Position numbers and translations under genes: made by a program. DNA of 64,000 nucleotides from Citrus sinensis (lineage: Eukaryota; Streptophyta; Magnoliopsida; Sapindales; Rutaceae). Below are positions 25,693-38,000 of this stretch, in pieces. The stretch is taken from NCBI RefSeq assembly GCF_022201045.2, contig NC_068560.1, positions 21,097,501 to 21,161,500 on the forward strand. The letters run 5' to 3'. The first letter of the stretch is position 1. The number at the start of each line of letters is the position of its first letter. A model generated the notes under the pieces. That model ran no database searches and was not told where the DNA came from. It was given only the letters and a program-made list of their open reading frames with translations.

Positions 25693-26595
25693 CCAGGTAT
25701 ATTGTGCAGTGTTATACTCTTAATCTTTTTTCTTTTCTTTTTTGGTTGATTACACTACATAAGTCAAGTTAGAATTATATTGTTAAATAGCAAAGAAGAT
25801 ACTTATATCATCATTCTTATGTTGTATTTGATTACCAGCAGACTCATTGAAGAAGGAACAATTTGAAAATTGAAACCATTTTGATGGGATACAGTTGTAA
25901 GAATCTCATTTTTCTTTCATCATTCAAGTGGAGCAGAATGCGAAAAATTTGGAATGGAATTTTACAAAGGCTAATCATTTCTGTTGATTTTTGTCAATGT
26001 GATGGAACCAAAGGCAATGACGATTAAACTGGTTAAGATTGTAAAAGAAGTGAAAATAGATAGACTGTTGAGCAGATGGAATAGTTGTCATTCATTGGAT
26101 GCGTACATATTTCTTCATGTGCTGAATGCTGAATGCATGGTATCGGTTAAGACTGCATGCTTGCCATTTCATTAATGAGTTTTAAGCAGAATCGCTGGCG
26201 GTCAATTTAAATTTTTGATGTCTAATCATAGTTTTTTCAAAATTTTCCCGGGATTTTTTGTTGCAAGTAGTGTTGTAACTGATATGATGATGTTATGTGT
26301 CTCAGTATAATTCATCTTCTTCTTATGACATTCTCAAATCATTAGTCATATCTTATGATGGATTTATAGGTCCCAAGTTGAGAATAATTTCAAGTAATGC
26401 TTGTGCTCATTTCATAAACAAAGTTTACAATGCTACCATTCACTAGCAAAATTGTTTATGTAGCCATACAAAGCATGTATCAGCTGGCATAAGAGAGGGT
26501 AACAAAGAAACTGATGCTCAGTATTAACTTCTTCCTCTATCATGGAACCGTTTAACTTGGTTTATAAAACTCTTGTTGCTGCAAGTTAGTATACA
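25693..26595. other. PAP3 3' flank; no further gene
   Basis: The immediate part after the stop should be 3' UTR. A frame at 25984-26175 shows no family signature. Nothing else is seen before the tandem repeat. Confidence 0.4.
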
Positions 26596-27115
26596 GTATT
26601 GTTGCACTACCTAATTTTTTTGTGCACGAGCAAGTCAGTTTTGTCAAAATTTTGGCTCTATTTTGTAATATTTAGTTGAATTAGAAGACTACTGAGTGGT
26701 TACGACACTCCCATATTTTGTACTATACAGTGTTGTTGCACTAACTAATTTTTTTGTGCATGCGCAAGTCATTTTTGTCATATTTTTGGCTCTGTTTTGT
26801 ACTATGTAGTTGAATTAAAAGACTACTGAGTGGTAACAACACTCGTTACACTCCCATATCTTGTACCATACAGCATTGTTGCACCACCTAATTTTTTTGT
26901 GCAGGAGCAAGTCATTTTTGTCATATTTTTGGCTCTATTTTGTACAATTAGAAGACTACTGAGTGGTAACGACACTCCCATTTTCTGTACTATATAGTGT
27001 TGTTGCACTACCTAATTTTTTTGTGCACCCACAAGTCATTTTTTTTTTTCATATTTTTGGCTCTATTTTGTACTATTTAGTTGAATTAGAAGACTACTGA
27101 GTGGTAATGACACCC
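26595..27115. repeat. tandem repeat, four units of about 124-143 bp
   Basis: Units start at gttgcac at 26601, 26735, 26878 and 27002. Each contains ctaatttttttgtgca, then ggctctattttgta, then gaagactactgagtgg. Spacing varies through small indels, including a short insertion in unit 2. No coding function is seen. Confidence 0.85.
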
Positions 27116-27121
27116 CGATAG

Positions 27122-27310
27122 TTTGGTAAAATAGTTATGGAGACTCTTTCATTTTCAGAAACGGTCACATAAACTCCTTTAGGATAATTATGTCTTTAAA
27201 TATAGTGACCCACTTGTAATTCTGTATTCCGTTTGTGCATAATTATTCGAAAAGGGGTTTATGTAACTATTTTTAAAAATAAGAGGATCTCCACGACTAT
27301 TTCATTAAAT
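27122..27310. repeat. MITE made almost wholly of two about 70-bp inverted arms
   Basis: The left arm tttggtaaaatagttatgga... (27123) is mirrored by the right arm ending ...ctccacgactatttcattaaa (27309). The two arms match over roughly 70 bp with a short centre near 27200-27235, so the RNA would form a long hairpin. It abuts the tandem repeat. Confidence 0.75.
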
Positions 27311-28763
27311 TACAAGCGTATTGTCGTCCTTGTTTAATTGTGGTATTTTATAGTATTCATGATATGATTGTTTTTTGAAAAGTATTTTTCGGATTAAAAA
27401 AATCATTTGAAGTACTGCTTTTCAGAGAATACAATACTTATTAGGTTTTTTTTTTTTTACCCCATGAAAATACTTTTTCGAGTGATCTTACAAAAGACAA
27501 ATTTTACTCTTTTTTTTTTTTAAATATAATTATTTCTATCCATCTTCCATTCTTCCTAACATCATTCCACTAACTAAATCAATTATTTATTATGATTTTT
27601 TTATTCCATTTGATGCCACACTAACTAAACGAATTATGAAACAGCTCAACGACAGAGCAACTTGAGAGATGAGCAAAATCACAAAACAAAGCTCCAATGT
27701 TTTGACTCTTCACCTAAAATATTTGGTACATATCTCATGGGTTTGGCCAAGTGAGATGTTCATATTAATTTTTCACCCGTAAATTAATTTTCCAAGAAAT
27801 AAAAATAAATGCTTGTATTGTGTTCGTGGCATGTGAATTGAATTGAAGGAGCACATGCACATGCTTCGTGGACTTGAAGACCTCAATGACTCTTAGCCTA
27901 CCCTTTTAGTTGGTGAGCTTTTAACAACTCAAATATTTTCTTGGCATTTTATTCTATATTGTTCAAATATTTTCTTCACTTTGTGCTCCTAATTCTTTTC
28001 ACATTAGAACAAAGAGTTGTTTGGTTTGTATCATATTTCGAATAAAAATAAAAAATTAAGAAAAGTTTCTCAAAATACACCTTGAGAGTAATTTTTCTCA
28101 CTTTTTTTTAAGAGCATATTTCTAGGGCTGAATTTCTTTTTTGAACATAATGAAATTATTTTCTTAAATCATGACTTTGTTTTGTCTTTTCCTATTTTTC
28201 TTGTGATGATAAAGCTACCCAAAACACAAATAAATCAGATGAAAAAAAAAATCAGGTAAATAATTAAAATCTAGATAAACTAGATAGGACAAACAAGCAC
28301 TCCAAAGCGATAATAACAGCACACACACAAAAGTTTACGAGCGAATTTCCCCGTGCCCAATTGTCCAATTATGTAAATTTAACATTTTTTAATTATTTAA
28401 AATGTCAAGTTCTTTACGGATCAAACTGCCACGTGTGTGAAATCTAATCAAATTAACCTACAAACTGTCGAGCTTAACGGTTGACGGAGTCAGCAACAGA
28501 AACAAAACACTAGCCAGCCGGAAACAGACGTGCACCAATCACGCAATTCCCGCCACTTATTTAGCGCTTCCCTCTTGTAATTAAATATTCTCAAGAAAAT
28601 TATATATATTGCCACCAAATACACAAATTTAATAATAATAATAAAATAAATACTAAGTTATATGTATGTAACTTACACTCACACATATACAATGTGTGGA
28701 CCACACCACACATTGTTCGTGTGTGTGGATGTAAGTTACATGAATTGTAACTTAAGCACTCCC

Positions 28764-28802
<39 letters not shown>

Positions 28803-29478
28803 TAAAAAATAATGTTAGTCAAACTATTTTATCCTTAAGTTCCGCATTTCATAACATCTACATGATTCGATTATTAGAATATCAATAAAAATTAATAAAA
28901 TTTAATTGATAGCTAAATTATGTAGTATAATTCAATAATTTGAGTATCGTCAGATGATCAAAACAGAGTATAGTCCGCAATTTGAGGATTGTGAAATAAT
29001 CAGAACGTTAAGAAATATCTATATGATGGTGTCTAAATTATCAAATATATTAAATCGTATGCCTAGAATATTGTAGTCATACCTAATAAATACCTAATAA
29101 ATAATTAAAACGTCTCTCTCTATAGTTTGGTGTTGACTCATTAACATCTATATATATATATATATATATTGTCTTGAAAATAAATAAAATACAAAAAAGT
29201 CTACATACACAATACACTACGTGTTCATCATTTAAAGACAAAGAAAGCATCATCCAAATTTCTGTCTCTCTTCTTACACATATGCATACACACATTTTTG
29301 AATCTTGTTGTTGAGTCTTCATATCGGATCCGATAATTGGGTCTCAGTCGCCGGTAATTCGGAGGATCCAACGAAATTGGAGGGATAAATCAAGAACGAT
29401 TTTCGAGGCAATCTTGGATCTTTCAACTTCACTCTTTTATAATCAAGAATCTTAACAGATCATCATAGAATAATAACA
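27311..29478. other. intergenic and CML18 upstream region
   Basis: No gene is seen. Features are a G-box-like ccacgtgtg at about 28430, a hairpin element (separate entry), an (aat)n run at 28766-28805 and a (ta)n run at 29148-29170. The last 400 bases should contain the CML18 promoter and leader. Confidence 0.4.
28652..28756. repeat. about 100-bp near-perfect hairpin element
   Basis: Arm aagttatatgtatgtaactt...caatgtgtgg is mirrored by ccacacattg...atgtaagttacatgaattgtaactt. The arms are about 48 bp with a loop of a few bases. The gtaacttaca motif is shared with the inner element at about 19140 and 19225, suggesting one MITE family. Confidence 0.7.
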
Positions 29479-29559
29479 ATGGCTACTGAATCATCAGGTT
29501 TTGATCCAAACCCACGATCTTTTTCTCCTTCATTTTCTTCATTTTCAACCTTTTCTTAA
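29479..29559 (+). other. upstream ORF in the CML18 leader
   Basis: An ATG at 29479 in context aacaATGGCT opens a 26-codon frame ending TAA at 29557-29559, rich in Ser and Phe (SFSPSFSSFSTFS). It ends 68 bp before the main ATG. Alternatively TCAG|GTTTTG at about 29496 is a donor, which would make this a short first exon. Whether it is translated is not known. Confidence 0.45.
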
Positions 29560-29627
29560 TCTTTAGGATTCATTAGATTAGGGTTAGGGTTCAGTGTAAT
29601 TATTGTGGTTAAAAAATACATTATAAT

Positions 29628-30119
29628 ATGAGCAACAAGCAACCGATGAATCTAGACGACGATCAAATAGCGGAGCTACGTGAAATCTTTCGTTCATTTG
29701 ATCGGAACAACGACGGGAGCCTCACACAGCTCGAGTTAGGCTCACTGTTGCGTTCTTTAGGGCTGAAGCCGAGCCCCGACCAGCTGGAAACCCTAATTCA
29801 GAAGGCGGATACTAACAGCAACGGTCTCGTGGAGTTCTCGGAGTTCGTGGCGCTGGTGGCTCCAGAGCTGCTCTCGTCGAAGTCACCCTACAGTGAGGAG
29901 CAGCTGAGGCAGCTGTTCAGGATGTTTGATAGGGACGGTAATGGATTCATCACCGCTGCTGAGTTGGCCCATTCTATGGCCAAGCTGGGGCACGAGTTGA
30001 CGGCGGAGGAGTTGACGGGGATGATCAGGGAGGCTGATACCGACGGCGATGGAAGGATCAGTTTTCAGGAGTTTGCACAGGCGATTACTTCTGCTGCTTT
30101 TGATAATTCTTGGGCTTAA
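29628..30119 (+). CDS. CML18: calmodulin-like calcium sensor, CML18 type
   Basis: A single-exon gene of 163 aa with four EF-hand loops, all with Asp at position 1 and Glu at position 12: residues 25-36 ([12 protein letters not shown]), 61-72 ([12 protein letters not shown]), 101-112 ([12 protein letters not shown]) and 137-148 ([12 protein letters not shown]). The central glycine is present in each, so all four should bind Ca2+. The N-terminus ([17 protein letters not shown]) and the tail ([14 protein letters not shown]) resemble Arabidopsis CML18 (At3g03000, about 165 aa) more than CML15/16. No membrane or lipidation motif is seen, so it is probably cytosolic or nuclear. It would relay calcium changes to target proteins. 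Confidence 0.93.
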   Translation: MSNKQPMNLDDDQIAELREIFRSFDRNNDGSLTQLELGSLLRSLGLKPSPDQLETLIQKADTNSNGLVEFSEFVALVAPELLSSKSPYSEEQLRQLFRMFDRDGNGFITAAELAHSMAKLGHELTAEELTGMIREADTDGDGRISFQEFAQAITSAAFDNSWA

Positions 30120-31600
30120 TATGTTGATCTGTATGTGCATGTATGAAAGTGTTGTCCCTAGACTTTGATCATCATCATCATTTTGTGTTACTTAGCTTCG
30201 GTTTTTATGTTTCCTACTTATTGATTTATTAGAATAGTCGTTAGTGAATTACTCAATATTGTTAATTGGTAAGATCTTGGTTTTGATAATCACAAAACCG
30301 TAAAAGTACTGAGTGATATATATTTTTGATATTGGCTTAAAGTAGAACTAATACGAAGAAACTCGAACCCTGCTCACGTAGACAGGAAGAGTATCGATTC
30401 CCCGTTCATGATAATATTTAAAACAAAAGCTTAATGCGAAGCCAAGCCAATTTCCTATGGAGATATAGATTGCAAACGCAAACATAATGTTGGACTAATT
30501 AAGATGGAGTTTGTGGTGTATGTGTTTACTTGATTTCACTGTACTTAACCAGGTATCTAGCTAATACAGACACAAATGGAAGACCGAATTCTTATGCCGG
30601 ATCATCTAGTTGTTAATCATGTTAATGAAAGGACAAGCCCTAGATTATTGGTGATATGGAGCATTTTGCTTAGATGATGTTACTATTGGTTTCGGAATAT
30701 TGTTAGTATATATTGCCGAATTCGGGTTAATTTTGAATTTTTTTTTTTTATAGAATCATATAAGACTATTGCTCATATTACTATTGGTTTTGAATTAGAT
30801 GAGACTATTGATGTTTAGGATCGAGAACTTTGTTAATCTCAGTTTGAATTCTCATCTTCCTGTGTTATTTTCAAATTGGCCACAAAAATTTTGCAGCAGC
30901 AGCTATCCATTAACAATAGTACCAAGCTACCAATATTATCAAATGTACATCTGTCAAGTACACTAATCGAAAGGGAAAAGGAAAAAGTCCACATCTTCCT
31001 GTGTTATTTTCAAATTGGCCACACAAATTTTGCAGCAGCAGTTATCCATTTACAATAGTACCAAACTACCAATATTATCAAATGTACATCTGTCAAGTAC
31101 AGTTATCGAAAGGGAAAAGGAAAAAGTCCACTTAAATTGAAAAGTTCAAGCCATGCACATGTAAGATAATTGAATATAATTGACAAATTCAATTATTTTG
31201 ACTTTCAAGAAATATAATAATTTAGTCTCGCAAAGGAGAGAAGAGTGTAGAATTTATTGGCTGATATGCTCGTGTGACTTAGCAAAACCATACACACACA
31301 CGCACATATTTTGTTTTCCAAAAAGCATTCTTCTCAAACATCTAATATAATTGGAAACTCAAGCTCAAGACAGATGTTTTACAGACTGGATTTTATGGTC
31401 AGATTAAATCCAAGTTATCATTTAGAATTAGTCAAATCAAATTCGAAAAGTTTCCTATTCAACACATTGACAAATTAAACTAGAGCAGATGCCAAAATGA
31501 ACCTATCAACAAGCTATTTGAGAAGCATCTCTACCAAACAAACTAAGCCAACAACCAAAGGACAAAATTAAATGTGTAGGAAGCATATGAAAACCTTGCA
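30120..31600. other. intergenic between CML18 and DPM2
   Basis: 3' flanks of two convergent genes. Apart from a 139-bp tandem duplication (separate entry) no structure or gene is seen. Confidence 0.4.
30853..31131. repeat. 139-bp tandem duplication
   Basis: The unit catcttcctgtgttattttc...gaaaaagtcca starts at 30853 and again at 30992, with only a handful of differences by eye. The small frame at 30876-31058 spans the duplication and looks spurious. Confidence 0.9.
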
Positions 31601-31940
31601 TCATGCCTTCTTCTTTTTGGACTTGAGGATCACAAACCCAATAAATATGCATAAGAAGCAGAGAAGTACCACACCAGCAAATACAGGTATAATTATGGCG
31701 TATTCTTGAGGTAGGAAATATTGGTGGATGAAGTGATCAGTGTCTACAAATGGCTGAACAACCCACAATATGAGAATATACAAAAATCAGTCCTATGCGA
31801 AGTTTATAAAAAGCCAGAAAGATATATTTAAGAATGTGTTGGATACTGACCAGAATGATGACCCAAAATGTGTAGTAGGTGAATATTGATAAGCTGATAA
31901 AAGATAATAAGAACCCAACTACTCTGTCCGCTAATTCCAT
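31601..31940 (-). CDS. DPM2: dolichol-phosphate mannose synthase subunit 2 (DPM2)
   Basis: Two coding exons on the minus strand, 31851-31940 and 31601-31753, join in phase to give 80 aa, the normal plant DPM2 length. Exon 1 encodes MELADRVVGF...TYYTFWVIIL with the first membrane helix. Exon 2 encodes PFVDTDHFIHQYFLP, a second helix (about 51-74) and the basic tail SKKKKA. DPM2 is a small ER membrane protein that stabilises the catalytic subunit DPM1, which makes dolichol-phosphate-mannose for N-glycans and GPI anchors. A leader intron is likely (see next entry). The minus-strand frames through the intron are read-through artefacts. Confidence 0.92.
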
Positions 31941-33200
31941 TTCGATTTTCAGCTTCAACTGTCTGCAAACCACAACAAGGAAAATCAATATCTTCCAATT
32001 ACGACTTGGAACAAATGCTAACTAGTTTTGCATAGCATGCATAGTGATGCATAACAAACAAACCTAGTTATCAAAATAGGAAAATAGTTCAAATTCCCTC
32101 TTCAAAAGTAACAAAATTGACTACATGCACATGCAGAAGGCAAAGGTGCTGGGCAATGGTGATATTAATGTTCAACTGAAAGAATCAGGGACAGCCAAGA
32201 GCAGGTTCCACTATTAAGTCTTTCAGGTTCTAATATGAGACTTCCAAAAACTATGAACATTTTCCAACATCATCACTCCAAACACTAAATATCATCTTCA
32301 GTTTCCAGCACACTAAGGAACCAAGAGTTAAACGAAGTCTTTTCTGCTCTTAATGGAGAGCACTCCAGAAGAATCCTATTCAGACTATTGCTAGTACCTA
32401 ATCGGGCCCAAATGAAAATTATTCCCACTAAACTCCAATAGCTTCCTATCAGTAACATTTGCACTTTCACATCACTGGAAAAATATGTTTCACTACTCGT
32501 TCCAAGCTCTTTTTCACTGAAAGCCAACTGGTATTCTTCACAAGGTGTTTTTCATTTTTCAAATTTTCTCTTCATATCTTCTATTCTGGACCTCATCTCC
32601 ACTTCTCCATTTAAGGCTTGAGAGAATCTCTTAATCAAATTCCTACTAATGACTTTCTAGCTTCTGTCTTCGATTTATTCAACACACCTATCATAATCAA
32701 TTCCACAATCATGACTTGCGCTTGCCAAAAGCATTAGAATTTGTTAACTCTAGCAAACCCCATCTCACTCTCTGTCATACAAGAAAAACCAATTTTTTTT
32801 TTTCAATGCAATCAATCGGACGAAGGGTCCAACACTATTGCTTCAATCAAACACAAGGCCATTAAAAGAAAGAAATAATACAAATTTCAACACAAGTGAA
32901 GCTTGTATGAAGACATACAAGATTTCTTAGGTGTCATTATGAATTTTCGCTGCAGCAGCATTAAAACATATGCAATTGACAATAAAATTAAAACTCCGTG
33001 AGAAATTTTATCAAGCAGGTTGTGTTTGAACCTGCAGTCAAACAAATCTAACAGATATATTCATATCAGATCCTCCAAACGGAAAACTAATATAAATTTA
33101 AAGGATCGTGAGAATATTAATGCAGAAGTTTTCGTACCTGTTAATCGTCGGAAGAATTTTCAATAGCGGAAATGAGAAGAAGGTTTCTGCTTCACTTCTC
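31941..33200 (-). other. DPM2 leader with a long 5' UTR intron
   Basis: On the minus strand TTAACAG|GTACGA (33138/33137) and TTTGCAG|ACAGTTG (31963/31962) are strong donor and acceptor sites. They define a 1,175-bp intron in the 5' UTR; the exon part 31941-31962 leads straight into the ATG. The upstream non-coding exon would lie in about 33138-33200. No other gene is convincing inside. Confidence 0.55.
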
Positions 33201-34838
33201 TTGCTATTTTAAAACTGGGCTCCATTTGGGCTCCAGAACTGGATCGGGTATCTAAATAGTCCAGATCCAAATCAAATGAACATTTTTTGTTCTCCGTTTC
33301 TCAATTGAACAATAATTGTTCTCTACAATGAGAGAGTGATATGATAATTAATGACAACCGGGAATCTAAATGCCCACAACTATAATATGAGTCATTATAG
33401 AGTTATATAAATTTATTTTTTAAAAACTGAGGTGGTATAAATCTATTAATTGAATGGAATATAAAATAATAAATATATATATTATGTGGATTAGGAATAT
33501 TTAATCGTATTAATTTAATCATGCCACATCAGTTTGTTTAAAATAAATTTATACAAAAACTTATAATTTTTATTATCTGTTCTTATAACACCATTCAAAT
33601 CAATTGAGCGGAGTTAAAAAATTTACAGTGATTTTCAAACCACTGCATCGCTTAAGATGAAATTTTAAAATTCAATTTGGTACTTCAAATCTCACCCCAA
33701 CCTCAAATTATTTACAAGAGATGATGACATATGGGAGACTTGAATCCAAACCAATCCTATTTAGTCACCATTCAATGATTGATGATGAAGAAAAGCTTTT
33801 ATATTGTGTTTACTTACCAAATTAAGGAATTAGAATAATTAACAATATTTACTTCGCAAAATAGAGTCAGAAATCATAATAAGAATTGTAGAGTCCACCA
33901 TAATTTGGAAATGAGGAAAGGTTGGGAATGAGTCTCCCATTCCTCATTCCCCTAATTGAGCATTTTGCCCTCCCAAAAATTGAAAATACCACTTTGTCCT
34001 CATTTATAATTAATTAATATATTATTATAATTAATTAATTAATATAAAATAATTAATTAATTAATATAATAATTATTAATAATTATAGTTTCTGAATAAA
34101 TAATCATAATAATTAATATATTATTACTATTAATTAATATACTATTTAATAATTATTAATAATATTATTAACTAATTAATATACTTGATGAGGACGACGA
34201 CGATGATTATTATTATTATAATTAACTATAGACATTTTAATAACTTGAAATAATTCAACTTATTTCAAGTCTGATTTCAAGATAAAATAAATCTATCAAT
34301 GGGATTCTAGCCCATTCCTATTCCAATTCTTGCAACTCAAGTAAACAACTTATTCTTATTCTCATTTATCATTCCCATTCCAGTTGATTCCGATTGCAGC
34401 CTATCTGACAAGTAAATGCAGAATTAGTGTTTATAAATTACCTAACTGAATCATTTGGGATCACTGAGTTAAGAATTCATCTGGGTCAAATGATTCTAGT
34501 AATGCGGACACACACTAACGCTTGCTTTACAATTTCCTCGAATTTTGTTTAATTTTCCTCCACTGCAAAGTTCGTCGTCTTGTCCATTTTACTTGAATAT
34601 TCTCCACTTTGGTATCAATTAGCACAAGACTACAAGAGACTTGACTGGATTTACAAACTTGCAACAAGAGCAATATTTATTGAATCTAGCAATCTGGAGC
34701 AATTTGCTTCACAAACAAAGAAACAAAGAAACACTACTAGAAGCAACTATGCAGTAAATGGTTCAGAAACACAAAACCTAGAGTTGCTGAAAATGGAGAG
34801 AACAATTATTATCTGAGTAAAGAAGCAAAACAACTAAA
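33200..34838. other. intergenic; AT-rich
   Basis: Contains a MITE (33390-33590), a long ttaattaatta/aat-rich low-complexity tract (34010-34230) and no supported gene. The frame at 34580-34816 has no family signature. Confidence 0.4.
33390..33590. repeat. MITE, same family as the one at 58869-59065
   Basis: Inverted arms run from about tataaatttattttttaaaaactgaggtgg to its mirror gccacatcagtttgtttaaa...ataaatttata. The right half (ccacatcagtttgt...aaaataaat) and the centre (ataaaataataaa, atgtgg, ttaagaatattta-like) match the element at 58869. Confidence 0.65.
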
Positions 34839-34910
34839 ACCTAGCTTTGCCAGCTTTCATGGCACGCAGCCTTTCAGTAATTACTGCATCATGCAGCAGT
34901 TCCACAACTC
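34839..34910 (-). other. possible lost or alternative last exon of the gene at 35021-38395
   Basis: Minus strand 34910-34839 encodes VELLHDAVITERLRAMKAGKARF and then a stop (TAG). It looks like real protein and would continue LLQK naturally as LLQK-VVELLHD. However, the exon 2 frame ends with TGA just after LLQK, and the acceptor that would restore this join reads GG rather than AG. It could be a damaged last exon, a non-canonical splice or coincidence. Confidence 0.35.
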
Positions 34911-35020
34911 CCATGGATCAATTCCAAATTTAGGAGTTCAAAAAACCAAGGGATATGAAGCAACAGATTATTGGCGATTAAAACTTTAGAAAGAAACGGG
35001 TGTCTGATAAGCTTCTACCT

Positions 35021-38000
35021 TCACTTTTGCAGCAACCACTGCATAATGTCCTTTCGTAGAACTCCATCAAACCCATTCCTATTGTAGTTCAAACTCAACA
35101 TATCAGATCCATTTGTCTGAAGATGCCTATACTGGATTATGGTTCCAGCAGGCCTTGGATGCCGCATCATCATGGCAATGGTAGAAAAGGGTGGTTTAGG
35201 CCATATATTTTTTGATGAGCTAAATAGATGTCTATCTGATTCCTTGTTTCTAGATGTTTGGACTCCAGGAGTTTTTGGATTCGGAGACTTCATTCCATGG
35301 TTGGTCATGCTCATGCTCGGGCCATGCGGTCTCTCAGGGGGACCACGTATCTGGGCAGATGGTTTCATTCGGTCAAGCCAACGTAGAATCCAGTTACCAA
35401 CATTTCTACCAACTTCTATGTCTCTCTCTTGTATGTTCTTGTGAAACTTGAGTGCAACGTCAAAGACAGCGCGTAGTCGACTGTGGAAAAATCAAGGAAG
35501 AATGAAAGTCAGTCTTCAACACCAAAGATAGTTCCAAGTTGGAGGAGTATTTAATTTGTTATTATTGAAAACAATGGTAGAAATAACAGTAGTTCCCAGC
35601 TAGTAATTGACATTACAGCAGAAGGTAAACAGTACAGTGAAATCCAATGAGCCACCCAGTGGGAAGAATGCAATGCTCAGGCAGGACTGTGGTCAGCATC
35701 ACACTAAGTCTCTTAAGAGTGAAGGATGTCCAATTATTGGTTTCATAATGCATACTAAATCAATTCAAGTATTGAAATAATTAACTAATTCAGAATTTCC
35801 ATTTTATGCAGAGGCTTTCATGAATAATTACAACTAGATTGGAAGGATTCTGGAGTGAAATTACGTGCTCGGGAACCTACTGTCATGAAGTTAATAAAAT
35901 CCTACTAATAAAATCAAAATACAATGGCTCATAAAAGAAAAGCACAGAAGAACTTTACGCTATCATTTCAAAACAGTCTCTTTGAACTAAACAAGAATAC
36001 AGCTAGGATCTCCAGATATGGACATGAATACTTGTGCTTCTCCAAAATTTCCATACCACCTAATGAGAGAGAGCAATGTAGGAATGTGCTCATAATTAGT
36101 TCTGGTATCTGAGCGTTATAGCTTGATTGGATAACAAGTCCACAGGAATACACATGAGACTGTCTATCTGCTTCTCTTAAAAGTACTACAACTCTGACAT
36201 CAAGGGGTTGCATGATGGCAAAACAACAAACACGTTTCATAAAATTCCATTTAAAAGTTTGGCATCACAAATCTAAAAGGTAAGTTGGTTCAAATCCCAT
36301 AATGGGGACCCAGACAAAACTAATAGGAGGTTATGTAAAACTTAGAAATAAAAATTATGCACCAATCTAGAACTAGAGAATGCAGGTTGCAGTTGCAGAT
36401 ATTCAAGGATCAAGTGAGTTCATAGTTATTATCTATTTGGCGAAAACTTTTCTTAATCTTTAAAAGATTGGCTTAGCTCCATAATTGGTTAAATCACAAA
36501 TTCTGCAACCTAGCCTATCCAATATGTCATAAGATCACAGATTTAGAAGCTGATTTTATTATGATATGCACAGGGTCTTTCTAAGTCGGAAAGGGAAGAA
36601 TAATTGCTTTCACGGAAGAGCTCAGTGGTCTCTCATATTGCATATGATATCAAGTCAATGTGAACTATTCACATCAGTTTACATCCAACCTGAAGTAGAA
36701 GTGTCAGGACGCATGATGAACTAGTAGAAGGACCATACTAAAGTTTTTCCTTTCATATTCCTATACTTTTAATCCAAATAAAATACAGATAGCTACTTTG
36801 TTATAGCTGTATTCAAACACATATTTGACCTCTGTACAATTAAACTTCAATGAAACTCATTAGATTGGAACCAATAAGTTTGTTGGGACAGCAAAAATGA
36901 GGCACACTCAAAAGTAAAAAAGTAGAATACAATAGCTACATCTAACAAGAAAACTTCCATTTTAAGAGAATAAGAGATAGTCTAGTGGCATGGTGCTCAC
37001 ACAGAAAATTCAGACCATGAATGACAATTTATGAACCACCAGCAAAGTAACTTTTCAAAGAGATGATTAATACATAGGCAAAGACAGGCCATCATAGTTG
37101 TGGACTTTCCAAAGAGATGATTAATAAATAGGAAAAGACGGGCAATCATAATTGTGGACATATAGTCTAAGATAATCCCATGTCGCAGGATGCATTGCTG
37201 CAACATATTTAGTTCAGATTTGACATAATCAACTCCACACAATCCATCAAAATCCTATCGAAGAGGCGTAAGAAGGTGGAAATTTCAGCTAAAAACATTT
37301 TCGAATAAAGAGAAATAGAAGAAAGAACAGTGAAATAGGTAGTGAGAGAATAGAGAATACAAGGGAAGAGCGAGGAGAAATTCTATGAATCTATGATCCC
37401 AAAACAAAACCAAAATCCAGACAATACCTCCCAAAAGAGCACATGCTTTTATGGTTTTTGATAGCATAGGATTACTCCCAAAGGAAATACATAAGTACTT
37501 AGGAGATGCCACAAGGATAGCTCACGTCAGTTGCCTCCTATATAGTTACTCCATAGTTAAGATAACACAACACTAGTTTCTATAAGGGAAGCCTGGTTTA
37601 CTTTCACTGCGATATTTAACATGAGTAGACAACAACACTAATATCTTGCTAAACTTTCAAAATTAGGTTTTCAGGATCTTTTACACATTTGTCATTTTAT
37701 TTGTTTCACCCTCTCCCCCATTCTAAGAAAACCTAAAATTTTGGTTCCTTCTATCAATCGCCTTTGCTAATAAGCCGTTCTCTGTCTGGCCAAGCTAGTA
37801 GTAAGCCACATGATTACTCCAAGAAATCAATTCCTAGCCACAACAAAACTCCATTACTCTCCTCTGCTCTGTTACATTAGATCTTTAGCAAGCATCAATA
37901 ACCAAATTCCGAATAACACACACTATCATACAGTTAAATCATCTTACCAAGATCAACCTTGAAAAATATCATAAAACCGCGAAACAATGCAACACCACCA

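Noticed and set aside
31737..31988. 83-codon minus frame over DPM2 exon 1
   Set aside because: It reads from the leader intron through exon 1 and into the next intron; the spliced 80-aa form matches the family.
36270..36310. ggttcaaatcccataatgg, resembling a tRNA T-loop
   Set aside because: The preceding 60 bases cannot be folded into D and anticodon arms and no A box is present.
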